Positions 50,773 through 59,580 of a stretch of DNA of 64,000 bases are shown piece by piece; within the stretch, counting starts at the first letter, position 1, and each line of letters begins with the position of its first letter. Below the pieces are notes generated by a model that was given only the letters and a program-made list of their open reading frames with translations, did no database searches and was not told the DNA's origin. The position numbers and the translations under genes are program-made. The DNA is from Lichenicola sp964247725 (lineage in GTDB: Bacteria > Pseudomonadota > Alphaproteobacteria > Acetobacterales > Acetobacteraceae), in contig CAXTVM010000003.1 in NCBI GenBank assembly GCA_964247725.1, positions 97,405 to 161,404 of the forward strand. The letters are read 5' to 3'.

Positions 50773-51527
50773 GCGTGGCCCTCCGCAGCGGCATGGTGCT
50801 GGCCGCTGGGCGCGGCACCCGGATGCAGCCGCTGACCGACCACCGGCCGAAGCCGCTGCTCACGGTGGCGGGCCGGTCGCTGCTCGACCACGCGCTCGAC
50901 CGCATGAGCGAGGCCGGCGTCGAGACCGTGGTGGTGAACGCGCACTGGCACGCCGAGCAGGTGGCCGACCGGCTGCGCGCGCGCGCGGTGTGGGCGCCGG
51001 GACACCCGGAGATCCTGCTGCAGCGCGAGGACCAGCTGCTGGAGACCGGCGGCGCCGTGCTGGCGGCTCTGCGGTCCAACCTGCTGCCCGGGGATGCGCC
51101 GTTCCTGGTGGTGAACGGCGACGGCTTCTGGCTTGATGGGCCGAAGCCGGCGCTGCGGCGGCTGGCCGAGGGCTTCGACCCGGCGGCCGAGGACGTGCTG
51201 CTGCTGCTCGCCCGCACCGCCAGCGTGGTGGGCGAGGTGGGGCTCGGCGACTTCGCTCTGGACGAGACCGGCCGCCCGCGGCGCCAGCGCGAGAACGAGA
51301 TCGTACCCTACATGTACGCAGGGCTGCAGGTGGTGTCGCCGCGCCTGTTCGACGGCATTGCGGGCGGCGCGTTCAGCATGAACCTGCTGTGGGACGAGGC
51401 GATCGCCGGCGGCCGGCTGCGGGCGATCGTGCACGACGGGCCGTGGTTCCACCTGTCGCGCCCGTCCGACATCGCCGAGACCGAGCGCGCCCTGCGCGAC
51501 CCGCTGTTCGATCCCCCGACGACATGA
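50769..51527 (+). CDS. murU: MurU-like nucleotidyltransferase
   Basis: This 252-residue protein is a sugar-phosphate nucleotidyltransferase: 'GMVLAAGRGTRMQPLTDHRPKPLLTVAGRSLLDHALDRM' (signature GXGXRXXPXTXXXPK), 'VVNAHWHAEQV', 'VVNGDGFWLD' and 'WFHLSRPSDIAETE'. MurU makes UDP-MurNAc from MurNAc-1-phosphate in cell-wall recycling, and this order (tsaE-amgK-murU-addB) is usual in Alphaproteobacteria. Here amgK is absent between tsaE and murU. The start is the TTG at 50769 (SVALRSGMVLAAG) overlapping the tsaE TGA. Confidence 0.86.
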   Translation: MSVALRSGMVLAAGRGTRMQPLTDHRPKPLLTVAGRSLLDHALDRMSEAGVETVVVNAHWHAEQVADRLRARAVWAPGHPEILLQREDQLLETGGAVLAALRSNLLPGDAPFLVVNGDGFWLDGPKPALRRLAEGFDPAAEDVLLLLARTASVVGEVGLGDFALDETGRPRRQRENEIVPYMYAGLQVVSPRLFDGIAGGAFSMNLLWDEAIAGGRLRAIVHDGPWFHLSRPSDIAETERALRDPLFDPPTT

Positions 51528-54520
51528 ACCTCTCCTCCATCCCGCTGCACCTGCCGTTCCTGGACGTGCTGGCGGACGGCTGGCTGTCGCGGTTCGCCGG
51601 CGACGACCCGGTCGCGGCGGCGGGCGGCCTGATCCTGCTGCCGACCCGGCGCGCTGCCCGGGCGCTGGCCGAGGCGTTCCTGCGCGCCTCCGGCGGTCGG
51701 GTGCTGCTGATGCCGCGGATCGCCGCGATCGGCGCGCTGGACGAGGCGCCGCTGGCGCTGGGCGCCTGGCTGGAGGCGCCGCCGGCGGTGCTGCCGATGC
51801 GCCGGCTGGCGCTCCTGAGCCGGATGGTGCTGGCCGCCGGCACCCGGTTCGGCACCGCGCCGACGCTGGACCAGGCCTGGCCGCTGGCGGCGGCGCTGGC
51901 CGAGCTGATGGACGAGGCCGAGCGCGCCGAGTGCGACCTGGCGGCGGCGCTGCCGCAGGCGGCGGCCGAGTTCGCCGAGCACTGGCAGGTGACACTCGAG
52001 TTCCTGCGCATCGTCACCGAGGCCTGGCCGGCCTGGCTGGCCGAGAACGGGCTCTGCAACCCCGTCGCGCGGCAGATGGCGCTGCTGCGCGCGCAAGCCG
52101 GGGCGTGGGCGGAGGCGCCGCCGCGCGGCCCGGTCTGGGCCGCCGGGTTCACCGGCGCGGTGCCGGCGGTGGCGGCGCTGCTGCGCACGGTCGCCGGCCT
52201 GGACCGGGGGCTGGTGTTGCTGCCCGGCTGCGATCCCGGGCTGGACGGCCTGCTGTCGGACGCCGACTGGGAGCTGCTGCCGCACGGCCACGCGCAGGCC
52301 GGGCTGTCGCGGCTGCTGGCGCTGATGGGAGCCCGCCGCGGCGACGTGCGGCCGTTCGCGACCGGCGTGACCCCCGTCACGCCGCCGGCGCGGGTCCGCG
52401 CGCTGACGCGGGCGCTGCTGCCGGAGCAGGCGCTGGGCGACTGGCTGGAGCGCCGCGAGCCGGCCGACATGGACGGCATCAGCCGGCTGTCCGGGGCCGA
52501 CCAGCAGGAGGAGGCGGCGGCGATCGCGCTGGTGCTGCGCCAGGCGCTGGAGCGGCCCGGAACGCGGGCGGCGCTGATGACGCCGGACCGCGGGCTCGGC
52601 CGCCGGGTCGCGGTCGAGCTGTCGCGCTGGGGCGTGCTGGTCGACGACAGCGCCGGCGAGCCGCTGCCGCAGACGCCGCCGGCGATGTTCCTGCGCCTGC
52701 TGGCGACCGCGGCGCGGGAGCGGCTGGCCCCGGTGGCGCTGCTGTCGCTGCTGAAGCACCCGCTCGCCGCCGCCGGGCTGGCGCCGGCCGACTGCCGGCG
52801 GCGCGCCCGCCGGCTCGAGCTGCACGGCCTGCGCGGGCCGGCGCCCGCCCCCGGGGCCGAGGCGCTGCGCCGCGCGGTGGCCGGCGGGGCCGGCCGCGGA
52901 CGGGACCCCGATCCGGAGGTGCTGGCGTTCCTGGAGCGCGTGCTCGGCTGCCTGGCGCCGCTGCTCGCCGTATCCGGGATGCCGGCGGCGCCGGCCGCCG
53001 AGCTGCTGCGGGCGCTGCTGCAGGCGGCCGAGGCGCTGGCCGCCACCGACCTGGAGCTGGGCGCCGCGGTGCTGTGGTCGGGGGAGGACGGCAACGCCCT
53101 GGCGCTGCACCTGGCCGAGCTGGCGGAAAGCTGCGCCGGCCTGCCGGAGCAGCCGCCCGCGGTGCTGGGCGGGCTGCTGGAGGCGTCGATGGCGGGGCTC
53201 GCGGTGCGCAGCCGGCGGGCGCTGCGCGGGCAGCCGGAGGGCGCGGCCGAGCATCCGCGGCTGTTCATCTGGGGCCTGCTGGAGGCGCGCCTGCAGACGG
53301 TCGAGCTGGCGGTGCTGGGCGGGCTGGCCGAGGGGGTGTGGCCGCCGGCGGTGGACCCCGGCCCCTGGATGAGCCGCCCGATGCGCGCCCGCGCCGGCCT
53401 GCCGTCGCCGGAGGAGGCGGTCGGGCAGGCGGCGCACGACTTCCTGCAGGCGTGCTGCGCGGCACCCGAGATCGTGCTGTCCTGCCCCGGCCGGCGCGAC
53501 GGCGCGCCCGCGGTGCCGGCGCGCTGGCTGGTGCGGCTCGACGCCTTCCTGGCCGGGCGCGGCGGCCGGCTGCCGGCGCATCCGGCCGCGTCCTGGCTGC
53601 GGCGGCTCGACCAGCCGGACGGGCCGGCGGTGCCGGTGCGGCCGCCGGCGCCGCGCCCGCCGGTGGCGCTGCGGCCGCGCCGGCTCAGCGTCACCGAGAT
53701 CGAGACCTGGATGCGCGACCCGTATGCGGTGCACGCCCGCCACGTGCTGCGCCTGGCGCCGCTGGCCGAGCTCGAGCAGGGCGCCGACGCCGCCGATTAC
53801 GGCACGGTCGTGCATGAGGGGCTGGCCGCCTTCCTCGCCGCCCATCCGGCGGACTGGCCGGCCGATGCCGGCGCGCAGCTGGCGCGGGCGTTCGAGGCGG
53901 CGCTGGGCCGGATGGGCCTGCGCCCGGCGCTGGCGGCCTGGTGGCGGCCCCGGCTGGCGCGGATCGCCGAATGGGTGGCGGGCGAGGAGGCGGTGCGCCG
54001 CGCCGCCGGGCCGCCGCTGGAGCTGCGCCTCGAGACGCTGGGGCGGGCTACCCTCGACGGCGCCCCGGGCGGCCCGTTCGTGCTGAGCGGCCGCGCCGAC
54101 CGCATCGAGCGGCGCGCCGACGGGCGGCTGGCGCTGTTCGACTACAAGACCGGCACGCTGCCGACCGGCCGCTCGGTGCAGGAGGGCTGGTCGTCGCAGC
54201 TGGTGCTGGAGGCGGCGATGGCGCGGCGCGGCGCGTTCGGCCCGGAGCTGCAGGCGGACGCGGCCGAGATCGTCTACTGGCGGCTGTCCGGCGGCGCCGA
54301 GCCCGGCCGCGAGAGCCGGCCGGTGCAGGACGCCGAGCTGCAGGCGCTGGTGGCGCGCTGCTGGGACGCGCTGGGCGCCCTGGTCGCCGCCTACGACGAT
54401 CCCGAGCAGCCCTACCTCTCGCATCCGCGCCCCGGGCGGGAGCCGGCCTACGCCGACTACGCGCAGCTGGCGCGGGTCGCCGAATGGAGTGCGGCCCGCG
54501 AGGAGGGCGGCGAGGCGTGA
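51524..54520 (+). CDS. addB: AddB double-strand-break repair helicase/nuclease subunit
   Basis: AddB pairs with AddA to resect double-strand breaks for RecA loading. The 998-residue protein has an N-terminal UvrD-like scaffold ('LILLPTRRAARALAEAFLRASGGRVLLMPRI', 'WAAGFTGAVPAVAALLRTVA') and a C-terminal PD-(D/E)XK nuclease domain: 'SGRADRIERRADGRLALFDYKTG' near residue 875. There is no iron-sulfur cysteine cluster visible, as in the alphaproteobacterial form. It overlaps murU by 4 nt (ATGA) and addA by 4 nt. Confidence 0.93.
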   Translation: MNLSSIPLHLPFLDVLADGWLSRFAGDDPVAAAGGLILLPTRRAARALAEAFLRASGGRVLLMPRIAAIGALDEAPLALGAWLEAPPAVLPMRRLALLSRMVLAAGTRFGTAPTLDQAWPLAAALAELMDEAERAECDLAAALPQAAAEFAEHWQVTLEFLRIVTEAWPAWLAENGLCNPVARQMALLRAQAGAWAEAPPRGPVWAAGFTGAVPAVAALLRTVAGLDRGLVLLPGCDPGLDGLLSDADWELLPHGHAQAGLSRLLALMGARRGDVRPFATGVTPVTPPARVRALTRALLPEQALGDWLERREPADMDGISRLSGADQQEEAAAIALVLRQALERPGTRAALMTPDRGLGRRVAVELSRWGVLVDDSAGEPLPQTPPAMFLRLLATAARERLAPVALLSLLKHPLAAAGLAPADCRRRARRLELHGLRGPAPAPGAEALRRAVAGGAGRGRDPDPEVLAFLERVLGCLAPLLAVSGMPAAPAAELLRALLQAAEALAATDLELGAAVLWSGEDGNALALHLAELAESCAGLPEQPPAVLGGLLEASMAGLAVRSRRALRGQPEGAAEHPRLFIWGLLEARLQTVELAVLGGLAEGVWPPAVDPGPWMSRPMRARAGLPSPEEAVGQAAHDFLQACCAAPEIVLSCPGRRDGAPAVPARWLVRLDAFLAGRGGRLPAHPAASWLRRLDQPDGPAVPVRPPAPRPPVALRPRRLSVTEIETWMRDPYAVHARHVLRLAPLAELEQGADAADYGTVVHEGLAAFLAAHPADWPADAGAQLARAFEAALGRMGLRPALAAWWRPRLARIAEWVAGEEAVRRAAGPPLELRLETLGRATLDGAPGGPFVLSGRADRIERRADGRLALFDYKTGTLPTGRSVQEGWSSQLVLEAAMARRGAFGPELQADAAEIVYWRLSGGAEPGRESRPVQDAELQALVARCWDALGALVAAYDDPEQPYLSHPRPGREPAYADYAQLARVAEWSAAREEGGEA

Positions 54521-57500
54521 GCGACGCGACCCGCCTCGCCAACGTCCAGCAGGGCCTGGCCTCCGACCCGGACGTGTCGGCGTTCGTGTCGGCCTCGGCC
54601 GGCAGCGGCAAGACCAAGCTGCTGATCGACCGGCTGCTGCGGCTGATGCTGCCCCGGGCCCTCCTGGATGGCGGTGAGCGCCGGCTGGTCGCCGGCACCG
54701 ATCCGGCCCGGATCCAGTGCCTGACCTTCACCAAGGCGGCCGCCGCCGAGATGTCGATCCGGCTGCAGCGCGAGCTCGGGCGTTGGGTGACGCTGGACGA
54801 CGCCGCCCTCGACGCGCGGCTGGCCGAGCTCGGCTGCGTCGGCGGGGTGGCGCTGCGGCAGCCGGCCCGCGCCCTGTTCGCGCGCGTGCTGGACCTGCCG
54901 GGCGGCATGCGCATCGGCACCATCCACGCCTTCTGCCAATCGCTGCTGCGGCGGTTCCCGGTGGAGGCCGCGGTCAGCCCGCACTTCCGCCTGGTCGAGG
55001 AGACCGACAGCCGGGTGGCGCTGGGCCGCGCCTGGGAGGACGAACTGGCCGCCCGCGCAGGCGACAACCCGGCGCTGGCGCTGGTCGCGGGCCAGGTCGG
55101 CGCCGCCGAGGCGGTGGCGCTGGTGCGCCGCCTGCAGGACAAGGCGCCGCTGCTGGCGCAGGCGATGCTGCTGCTGGAGCGGGACCCGGCCGCCGCCGCG
55201 GCGCTGCTGCGCCGGATCGCCGGCATCGCCGACGCGGATGCGGACGAGGAGGGCTGCCTGCGCGCCGCCACCCGGCTGCCGGACGAGGCCGGGATGCGGC
55301 GGCTGCTGGAGCTGGCGATGCGGGTCGGGCCGCCGGGGCTGCAGGCCAGGGCCGCCGGCATCGCCGCCTGGCTGGCGCAGGCGCACCCGGAGCGGCGGCA
55401 GGCCTGGGAGGCCTGGCGGGCGCTGTTCCTGACCGCCGAAGGCCGGCCGCGCGCGGCCGGCGGCTTCGTCCGCGGCAAGGTCGCCGACGCCCACCCGGAG
55501 ATCGCCGATGCGCTGGTGGCCGAGGCGGAGCGGGTGGCAGCGGTCGACGACCGCTGCCGGGCGGTCCGCATGGTGGCGCTGACGGTGGCACTGCTGCGCC
55601 TGGCCGGCCCGGTGCTGGCGCGCTACGCGGGCGCCAAGCGGGCGCAGGGGCTGGTCGACTACGACGACCTGATCGCCCGCACCCTGATGCTGCTGCGCGA
55701 TCCTGGCTCGGCCTGGGTGCTCTACAAGCTCGACGGCGGCATCGACCACCTGCTGCTCGACGAGGTGCAGGACACGTCGGGCCTGCAGTGGCGCATCGCC
55801 GGCGCTCTGACCGAGGAGTTCTTCGCCGGCCGCGGCGTCGAGGTCGACGGCCGGCCGCGCCTGCTGCCGCGCACGGTGTTCGCGGTCGGCGACTACAAGC
55901 AGTCGATCTACTCGTTCCAGGGCGCCGACCCGCAGGCGTTCCACGACTGGAAGGAGATCTTCCGCGAGCGGGTGGAGAACGGCGGCCAGGTCTGGCGCGA
56001 GCCGGAGCTGAACGTGTCGTTCCGCTCGGTGGCGCCGGTGCTGGCGCTGGTGGACGCGGTGTTCGCGAGCCCGGAGGCGGCGCGCGGCGTCGTCGAACCC
56101 GGCCGCGAGGTCCCGGTCCGGCACCTGTCGGCCCGGCCGGCGGAGCCCGGCTGCGTCGAGCTTTGGCCGCTGGTGCCGGCGGTGGCCGAGGCCGACGAGG
56201 AGGCGCCGAGCGGCCGCCAGGACGATCCGTGGTCGGCGCCGGCGCGCAACCGCGGCCAGGCCTCGGCGCCGCAGCGGCTGGCCGACGCGCTGGCGCGCTG
56301 GATCGCGGGCGAGATCGGACGCTGCCACGAGGATGGCGGACCGCCGCTCGGGCCCGGCGATGTGCTGGTGCTGGTGCCGCGCCGCAGCGCGTTCGTGCGG
56401 GCGCTGATCCGGGCGCTGAAGGGCCAGGGCGTGCCGGTGGCGACCCTGGTGCGCACCGGCCTGGTCGACCAGGTCGCGGTCCAGGACCTGCTGGCGCTGG
56501 GCGACGTGCTGCTGCTGCCGCAGGACGACCTCACCCTCGGCTGCGTGCTGACCAGCCCGATCGGCGGCCTGTCGGACGACAGCCTGATGGCGCTGGCGGC
56601 GGATCGCGGCCCGGCCTCGCTCTGGGACCGGCTGCGCGGGCGCGCGGCCGAGCGGGCCGACTGGGGCCGCGCATGGCGCTTCCTGTCGACCCTGTTCGGC
56701 CGGGTCGACCACGTCTCCCCGCACGCGCTGCTGGCCGAGGCGCTGGGCCGGCTCGGCGGCCGCGCCCGGCTGCTGGCGCGGCTCGGGCCGGAGGCGGCCG
56801 AGCCGGTGGACGAGCTGCTGTCGGCGGCGCTGCGCCATGCCGAAACCCATCCGCCGTCGCTGCAGGGCTTCCTGCACTGGCTGCGGCGGTCGGAGGAGAC
56901 CGTCCGCCGCGAGCCCGACGCCGCCGCCGACGCGGTCCGGGTGATGACCGCGCACGGCGCCAAGGGCCTGCAGGCGCGGCTGGTGGTGCTGCCGGACACC
57001 ACGGCGACCCCTCCCGCCGACGAGACCCTGCTGTGGACCGGGGTCGGCGATGGCGTCGGCACCGCGGAGGGCGAGGCGGATGCGATGCTGCCGTTCTGGG
57101 TGCCGCGCGCCGAGCTCGCCTCCGCGCCGACCCGCCGGCTGCGCGACCGCCTCCGCGCCGGCGCGGAGGCCGAGAGCAACCGGCTGCTCTACGTGGCGCT
57201 GACCCGCGCCGCTGATCGTCTGCTGGTGTGCGGCTGGGAGCCGGGGCGCCGCGGCGGCGCGGCCCTGCCGCCCGGCTGCTGGTACGGGCTGTGCCGGCAG
57301 GGCTTCGAGGCGGCCGCGGCCGAGCCGATGCCGTTCGGGCTCGGCTGGCCGGGCGAGCGCCTGGTGCTGCGGCAGTCGGCCCCGGCCCGGCTCGCGGCGG
57401 CGGTCCCGATGCCGCCCGAGGCGGCGCTGCCGGGCTGGATGGGCAGCGCGCCGGGCTGGCGGCCGCAGCCGCCCCCAGCCGAGCCGGCGGTGCCGCGGCC

Positions 57501-58137
57501 GCTGGCGCCGAGCCGGCCGGACGATGTCGGGCTGGGCCCGGTCCCGGCGCTGCGCTCGCCGCTCGGCGCCGCCGGCGGCGATGCGCGCGGCCTCGCCTTC
57601 CGGCGCGGCCGGCTGGCGCACGCGCTGCTGCAGCACCTGCCGGAGGTGGCGCCGGAGCGTCGCCGCGACGCGGCGCTGCGGTTCCTCGCCGCCGGGCCGG
57701 ACGGGCTTGGCGCCGACGAGGCGGCCGCGGTCGAGGCGGCGGTGGCGGCGGTGATGGCGCACCCGGAGCTGACCGAGCTGTTCGGGCCGGGCTCGCTCGC
57801 CGAGCAGCCGATCTCCGGGCTGGTCGGCGGCATCGTGGTCACCGGCCAGCTCGACCGCCTGCTGGTGACCCCGGAGCGGGTCTGCCTGTGCGACTTCAAG
57901 ACCAACCGCCGCACCCCCGCCTCGCCGGAGCAGGTGCCGGTGCCGTACCTGCGGCAGATGGCGGCCTACGGCGCGCTGCTGTCGGCGCTCTACCCCGGCC
58001 GGGCGCTGCGCTGCGTGCTGGTCTGGACCCAGGAGGCGGTCGTGATGCAGATGCCAGAGGCGCTGCTGCTGGCGCATGCCCCCGGCACATACCGGGGGAC
58101 GGCCGGCGGCATCGGGCCGGGCGCCGGCGCCGCTTGA
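54517..58137 (+). CDS. addA: AddA double-strand-break repair helicase/nuclease subunit
   Basis: AddA is the UvrD-like helicase-nuclease of the AddAB complex. The 1206-residue protein has Walker A 'SASAGSGKTKLLIDRLL' (residues 25-41), 'CLTFTKAAAAEMSIRLQ', motif II 'LLLDEVQDTSGLQW', motif III 'VGDYKQSIYSFQGADP', motif V 'MTAHGAKGLQARLVVLPD', motif VI 'LLYVALTRAADRLLVCG' and the C-terminal nuclease 'GQLDRLLVTPERVCLCDFKTN'. The start is a GTG at 54517 within the addB stop overlap (GTGA), shown by the early 'ANVQQGLASDP' block. Confidence 0.94.
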   Translation: MSDATRLANVQQGLASDPDVSAFVSASAGSGKTKLLIDRLLRLMLPRALLDGGERRLVAGTDPARIQCLTFTKAAAAEMSIRLQRELGRWVTLDDAALDARLAELGCVGGVALRQPARALFARVLDLPGGMRIGTIHAFCQSLLRRFPVEAAVSPHFRLVEETDSRVALGRAWEDELAARAGDNPALALVAGQVGAAEAVALVRRLQDKAPLLAQAMLLLERDPAAAAALLRRIAGIADADADEEGCLRAATRLPDEAGMRRLLELAMRVGPPGLQARAAGIAAWLAQAHPERRQAWEAWRALFLTAEGRPRAAGGFVRGKVADAHPEIADALVAEAERVAAVDDRCRAVRMVALTVALLRLAGPVLARYAGAKRAQGLVDYDDLIARTLMLLRDPGSAWVLYKLDGGIDHLLLDEVQDTSGLQWRIAGALTEEFFAGRGVEVDGRPRLLPRTVFAVGDYKQSIYSFQGADPQAFHDWKEIFRERVENGGQVWREPELNVSFRSVAPVLALVDAVFASPEAARGVVEPGREVPVRHLSARPAEPGCVELWPLVPAVAEADEEAPSGRQDDPWSAPARNRGQASAPQRLADALARWIAGEIGRCHEDGGPPLGPGDVLVLVPRRSAFVRALIRALKGQGVPVATLVRTGLVDQVAVQDLLALGDVLLLPQDDLTLGCVLTSPIGGLSDDSLMALAADRGPASLWDRLRGRAAERADWGRAWRFLSTLFGRVDHVSPHALLAEALGRLGGRARLLARLGPEAAEPVDELLSAALRHAETHPPSLQGFLHWLRRSEETVRREPDAAADAVRVMTAHGAKGLQARLVVLPDTTATPPADETLLWTGVGDGVGTAEGEADAMLPFWVPRAELASAPTRRLRDRLRAGAEAESNRLLYVALTRAADRLLVCGWEPGRRGGAALPPGCWYGLCRQGFEAAAAEPMPFGLGWPGERLVLRQSAPARLAAAVPMPPEAALPGWMGSAPGWRPQPPPAEPAVPRPLAPSRPDDVGLGPVPALRSPLGAAGGDARGLAFRRGRLAHALLQHLPEVAPERRRDAALRFLAAGPDGLGADEAAAVEAAVAAVMAHPELTELFGPGSLAEQPISGLVGGIVVTGQLDRLLVTPERVCLCDFKTNRRTPASPEQVPVPYLRQMAAYGALLSALYPGRALRCVLVWTQEAVVMQMPEALLLAHAPGTYRGTAGGIGPGAGAA

Positions 58138-58219
58138 TCGGGTTCGGCGACCGGCCCATGTCCGGTGGGCGAGGCGGCGCCAGCCTTACTCCGACAGCCC
58201 GGCCCGACAGGAGAGCCCC

Positions 58220-58549
58220 ATGAGCGAGAACACCATTGCCGTCACCGACCAGACCTTCGAGGCCGACGTGCTGCAGGCCAAGGGCGCCGTGCTGGTGGAT
58301 TTCTGGGCGACCTGGTGCGTCCCCTGCAAGATGATCGCGCCGGCGCTCGAGGAGGTCGGCGCCGAGTTCCGCGACCAGCTCGTGGTGGCCAAGGTCGACA
58401 TCGACGAGAACCCGCTCACCCCCAATACCTACGCGGTGCGCGGCGTGCCGACCATGATCCTGTTCAAGGACGGCAAGCCGGCCGCCACCAAGGTCGGCGC
58501 GATGCCCAAGAGCCAGCTCAAGGAGTGGGTGCGGCAGAGCCTCGCGTAA
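58220..58549 (+). CDS. trxA: Thioredoxin
   Basis: The 109-residue thioredoxin has 'VLVDFWATWCVPCKMIAPALEEV' with active-site CVPC (residues 33-36 approximately), 'VAKVDIDENPLTPNTYAVRGVPTMILFKDGKP' including the cis-Pro, and 'KSQLKEWV'. The active site has Val where the standard TrxA has Gly (WCGPC), which may change its redox potential. It has ACAGGAGAG upstream and follows addA by 82 bp, the usual alphaproteobacterial order. Confidence 0.93.
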   Translation: MSENTIAVTDQTFEADVLQAKGAVLVDFWATWCVPCKMIAPALEEVGAEFRDQLVVAKVDIDENPLTPNTYAVRGVPTMILFKDGKPAATKVGAMPKSQLKEWVRQSLA

Positions 58550-58553
58550 GTAT

Positions 58554-58713
58554 GAGGCCAGGGCACTGCCCTGGACCCGTTGGGGCCGTCACGCCTTGGC
58601 GTGCTGCGCACGACGGCCCCAAACCCCGATTCCTAACAAGGAATCCTTAACGAATCGGGGCCTGGGGCCCGTGGCCCCAGCGGGGTCCATGGGCAGAGCC
58701 CCTGACCTTCCTA
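58554..58713. repeat. Modular palindromic element, copy 11 (with 27-bp module in hairpin 2)
   Basis: A full copy between convergent trxA and the CHAD gene: AGGCCAGGGCACTGCCCTGGACCCG, then TTGGGGCC and GGCCCCAA of hairpin 2 separated by the 27-bp module in reverse orientation (GTCACGCC...CGCACGAC). The inner pair is CCCCGATTCCTAAC with CCTTAACGAATCGGGG, then CTGGGGCCCGTGGCCCCAG and a slightly decayed right arm CCATGGGCAGAGCCCCTGACCTT. Confidence 0.8.
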
Positions 58714-59580
58714 CCAATAGTGCTTGATCGACCTGAAGGCGGCCCAAGTGGTGGGCAGCACGGCCAGGGCGGCGTCGCGGCGCATCGCCGACCAGACCGA
58801 GATGACGGCGCTGCCCGGTAGGTCCGGCAGCCGCCCGGCCAGCTCGGCGGCCGCGATGGCGTCGTTCAGCGTGCCGAGATCGTCCTGCAGGCCGCCCAGC
58901 GCCTTGCGGTAGGGCCGTGCCGCCTCCGCCTCGTGCAGCGCCTCCAGCATCTGCATGCCGTAGCGCAGCGCCTTCAACGCCTTGCGCAGCGCGTGGCGCT
59001 CGTCGTCGCCTTGGCCGGCAAGGCCCTGGCCCCGCCGCCGCGCGGTCCGGGCCAGCCGGTCGAGCAGCCGCGGCGCCACCCGGCCGATCGGCTCCGCGGC
59101 AGCGCCCGTCAGCGCATGGCCCGCATCGGCCCAGGTCCGCAGGTCCTCGAGCAGGAGTGGGGTGCGCGGCGCATCCAGCGTCCGGCGCAGCGCCGCGTGC
59201 GCCAGCGCCCGCGGACCGGCCGCCGCCGGCAGCAGCGCGTCGAGCAGTCCGGCCTGCTCCGGCACCGTGTCCCGCACCAGCGGCACCGTCTCCTCCACGA
59301 ACACGTCCCAGTCGCGGGCGTCGCCGAGGACGCGGCCGAGCCGGCGCAGCGCGTTGTTGAAGCCGTCCCGCGACGCGGGGTCGAGCCGGCGCCGGAACAG
59401 CTTCAAGCCCGACCGCAGCCGCCGCAGGGCGACGCGCGCCTGGTGGATCGCCTCGGCGTCGCCGGCCCGCGCGGCGGCGAGGTGCGCGTCGAGATGGTCG
59501 AGCCCCTCCCAGAGCACGAGGCGCACGGCCTGGGCCAGCGTGTCGCCGGCGGACAGCGGCGGCGGCTCGGCGCGGCGCAT
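58711..59580 (-). CDS. CHAD domain protein
   Basis: CHAD domains are all-helical, positively charged and bind inorganic polyphosphate granules. The 289-residue protein has the conserved His/Arg blocks 'AEAIHQARVALRRLRSGLKLFRRRLD' (residues about 42-67), 'LRRLGRVLGDARDWDVFVEETV' and 'ERHALRKALKALRYGMQMLEAL' followed by 'YRKALGGLQDDLGTLNDAIAA'. Its ATG overlaps the hpnK stop codon by one base (TGATG), so it is the last gene of the hopanoid run. A link between hopanoids and polyphosphate is not established; it may be simple operon sharing. Confidence 0.9.
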   Translation of the reverse strand: MRRAEPPPLSAGDTLAQAVRLVLWEGLDHLDAHLAAARAGDAEAIHQARVALRRLRSGLKLFRRRLDPASRDGFNNALRRLGRVLGDARDWDVFVEETVPLVRDTVPEQAGLLDALLPAAAGPRALAHAALRRTLDAPRTPLLLEDLRTWADAGHALTGAAAEPIGRVAPRLLDRLARTARRRGQGLAGQGDDERHALRKALKALRYGMQMLEALHEAEAARPYRKALGGLQDDLGTLNDAIAAAELAGRLPDLPGSAVISVWSAMRRDAALAVLPTTWAAFRSIKHYW

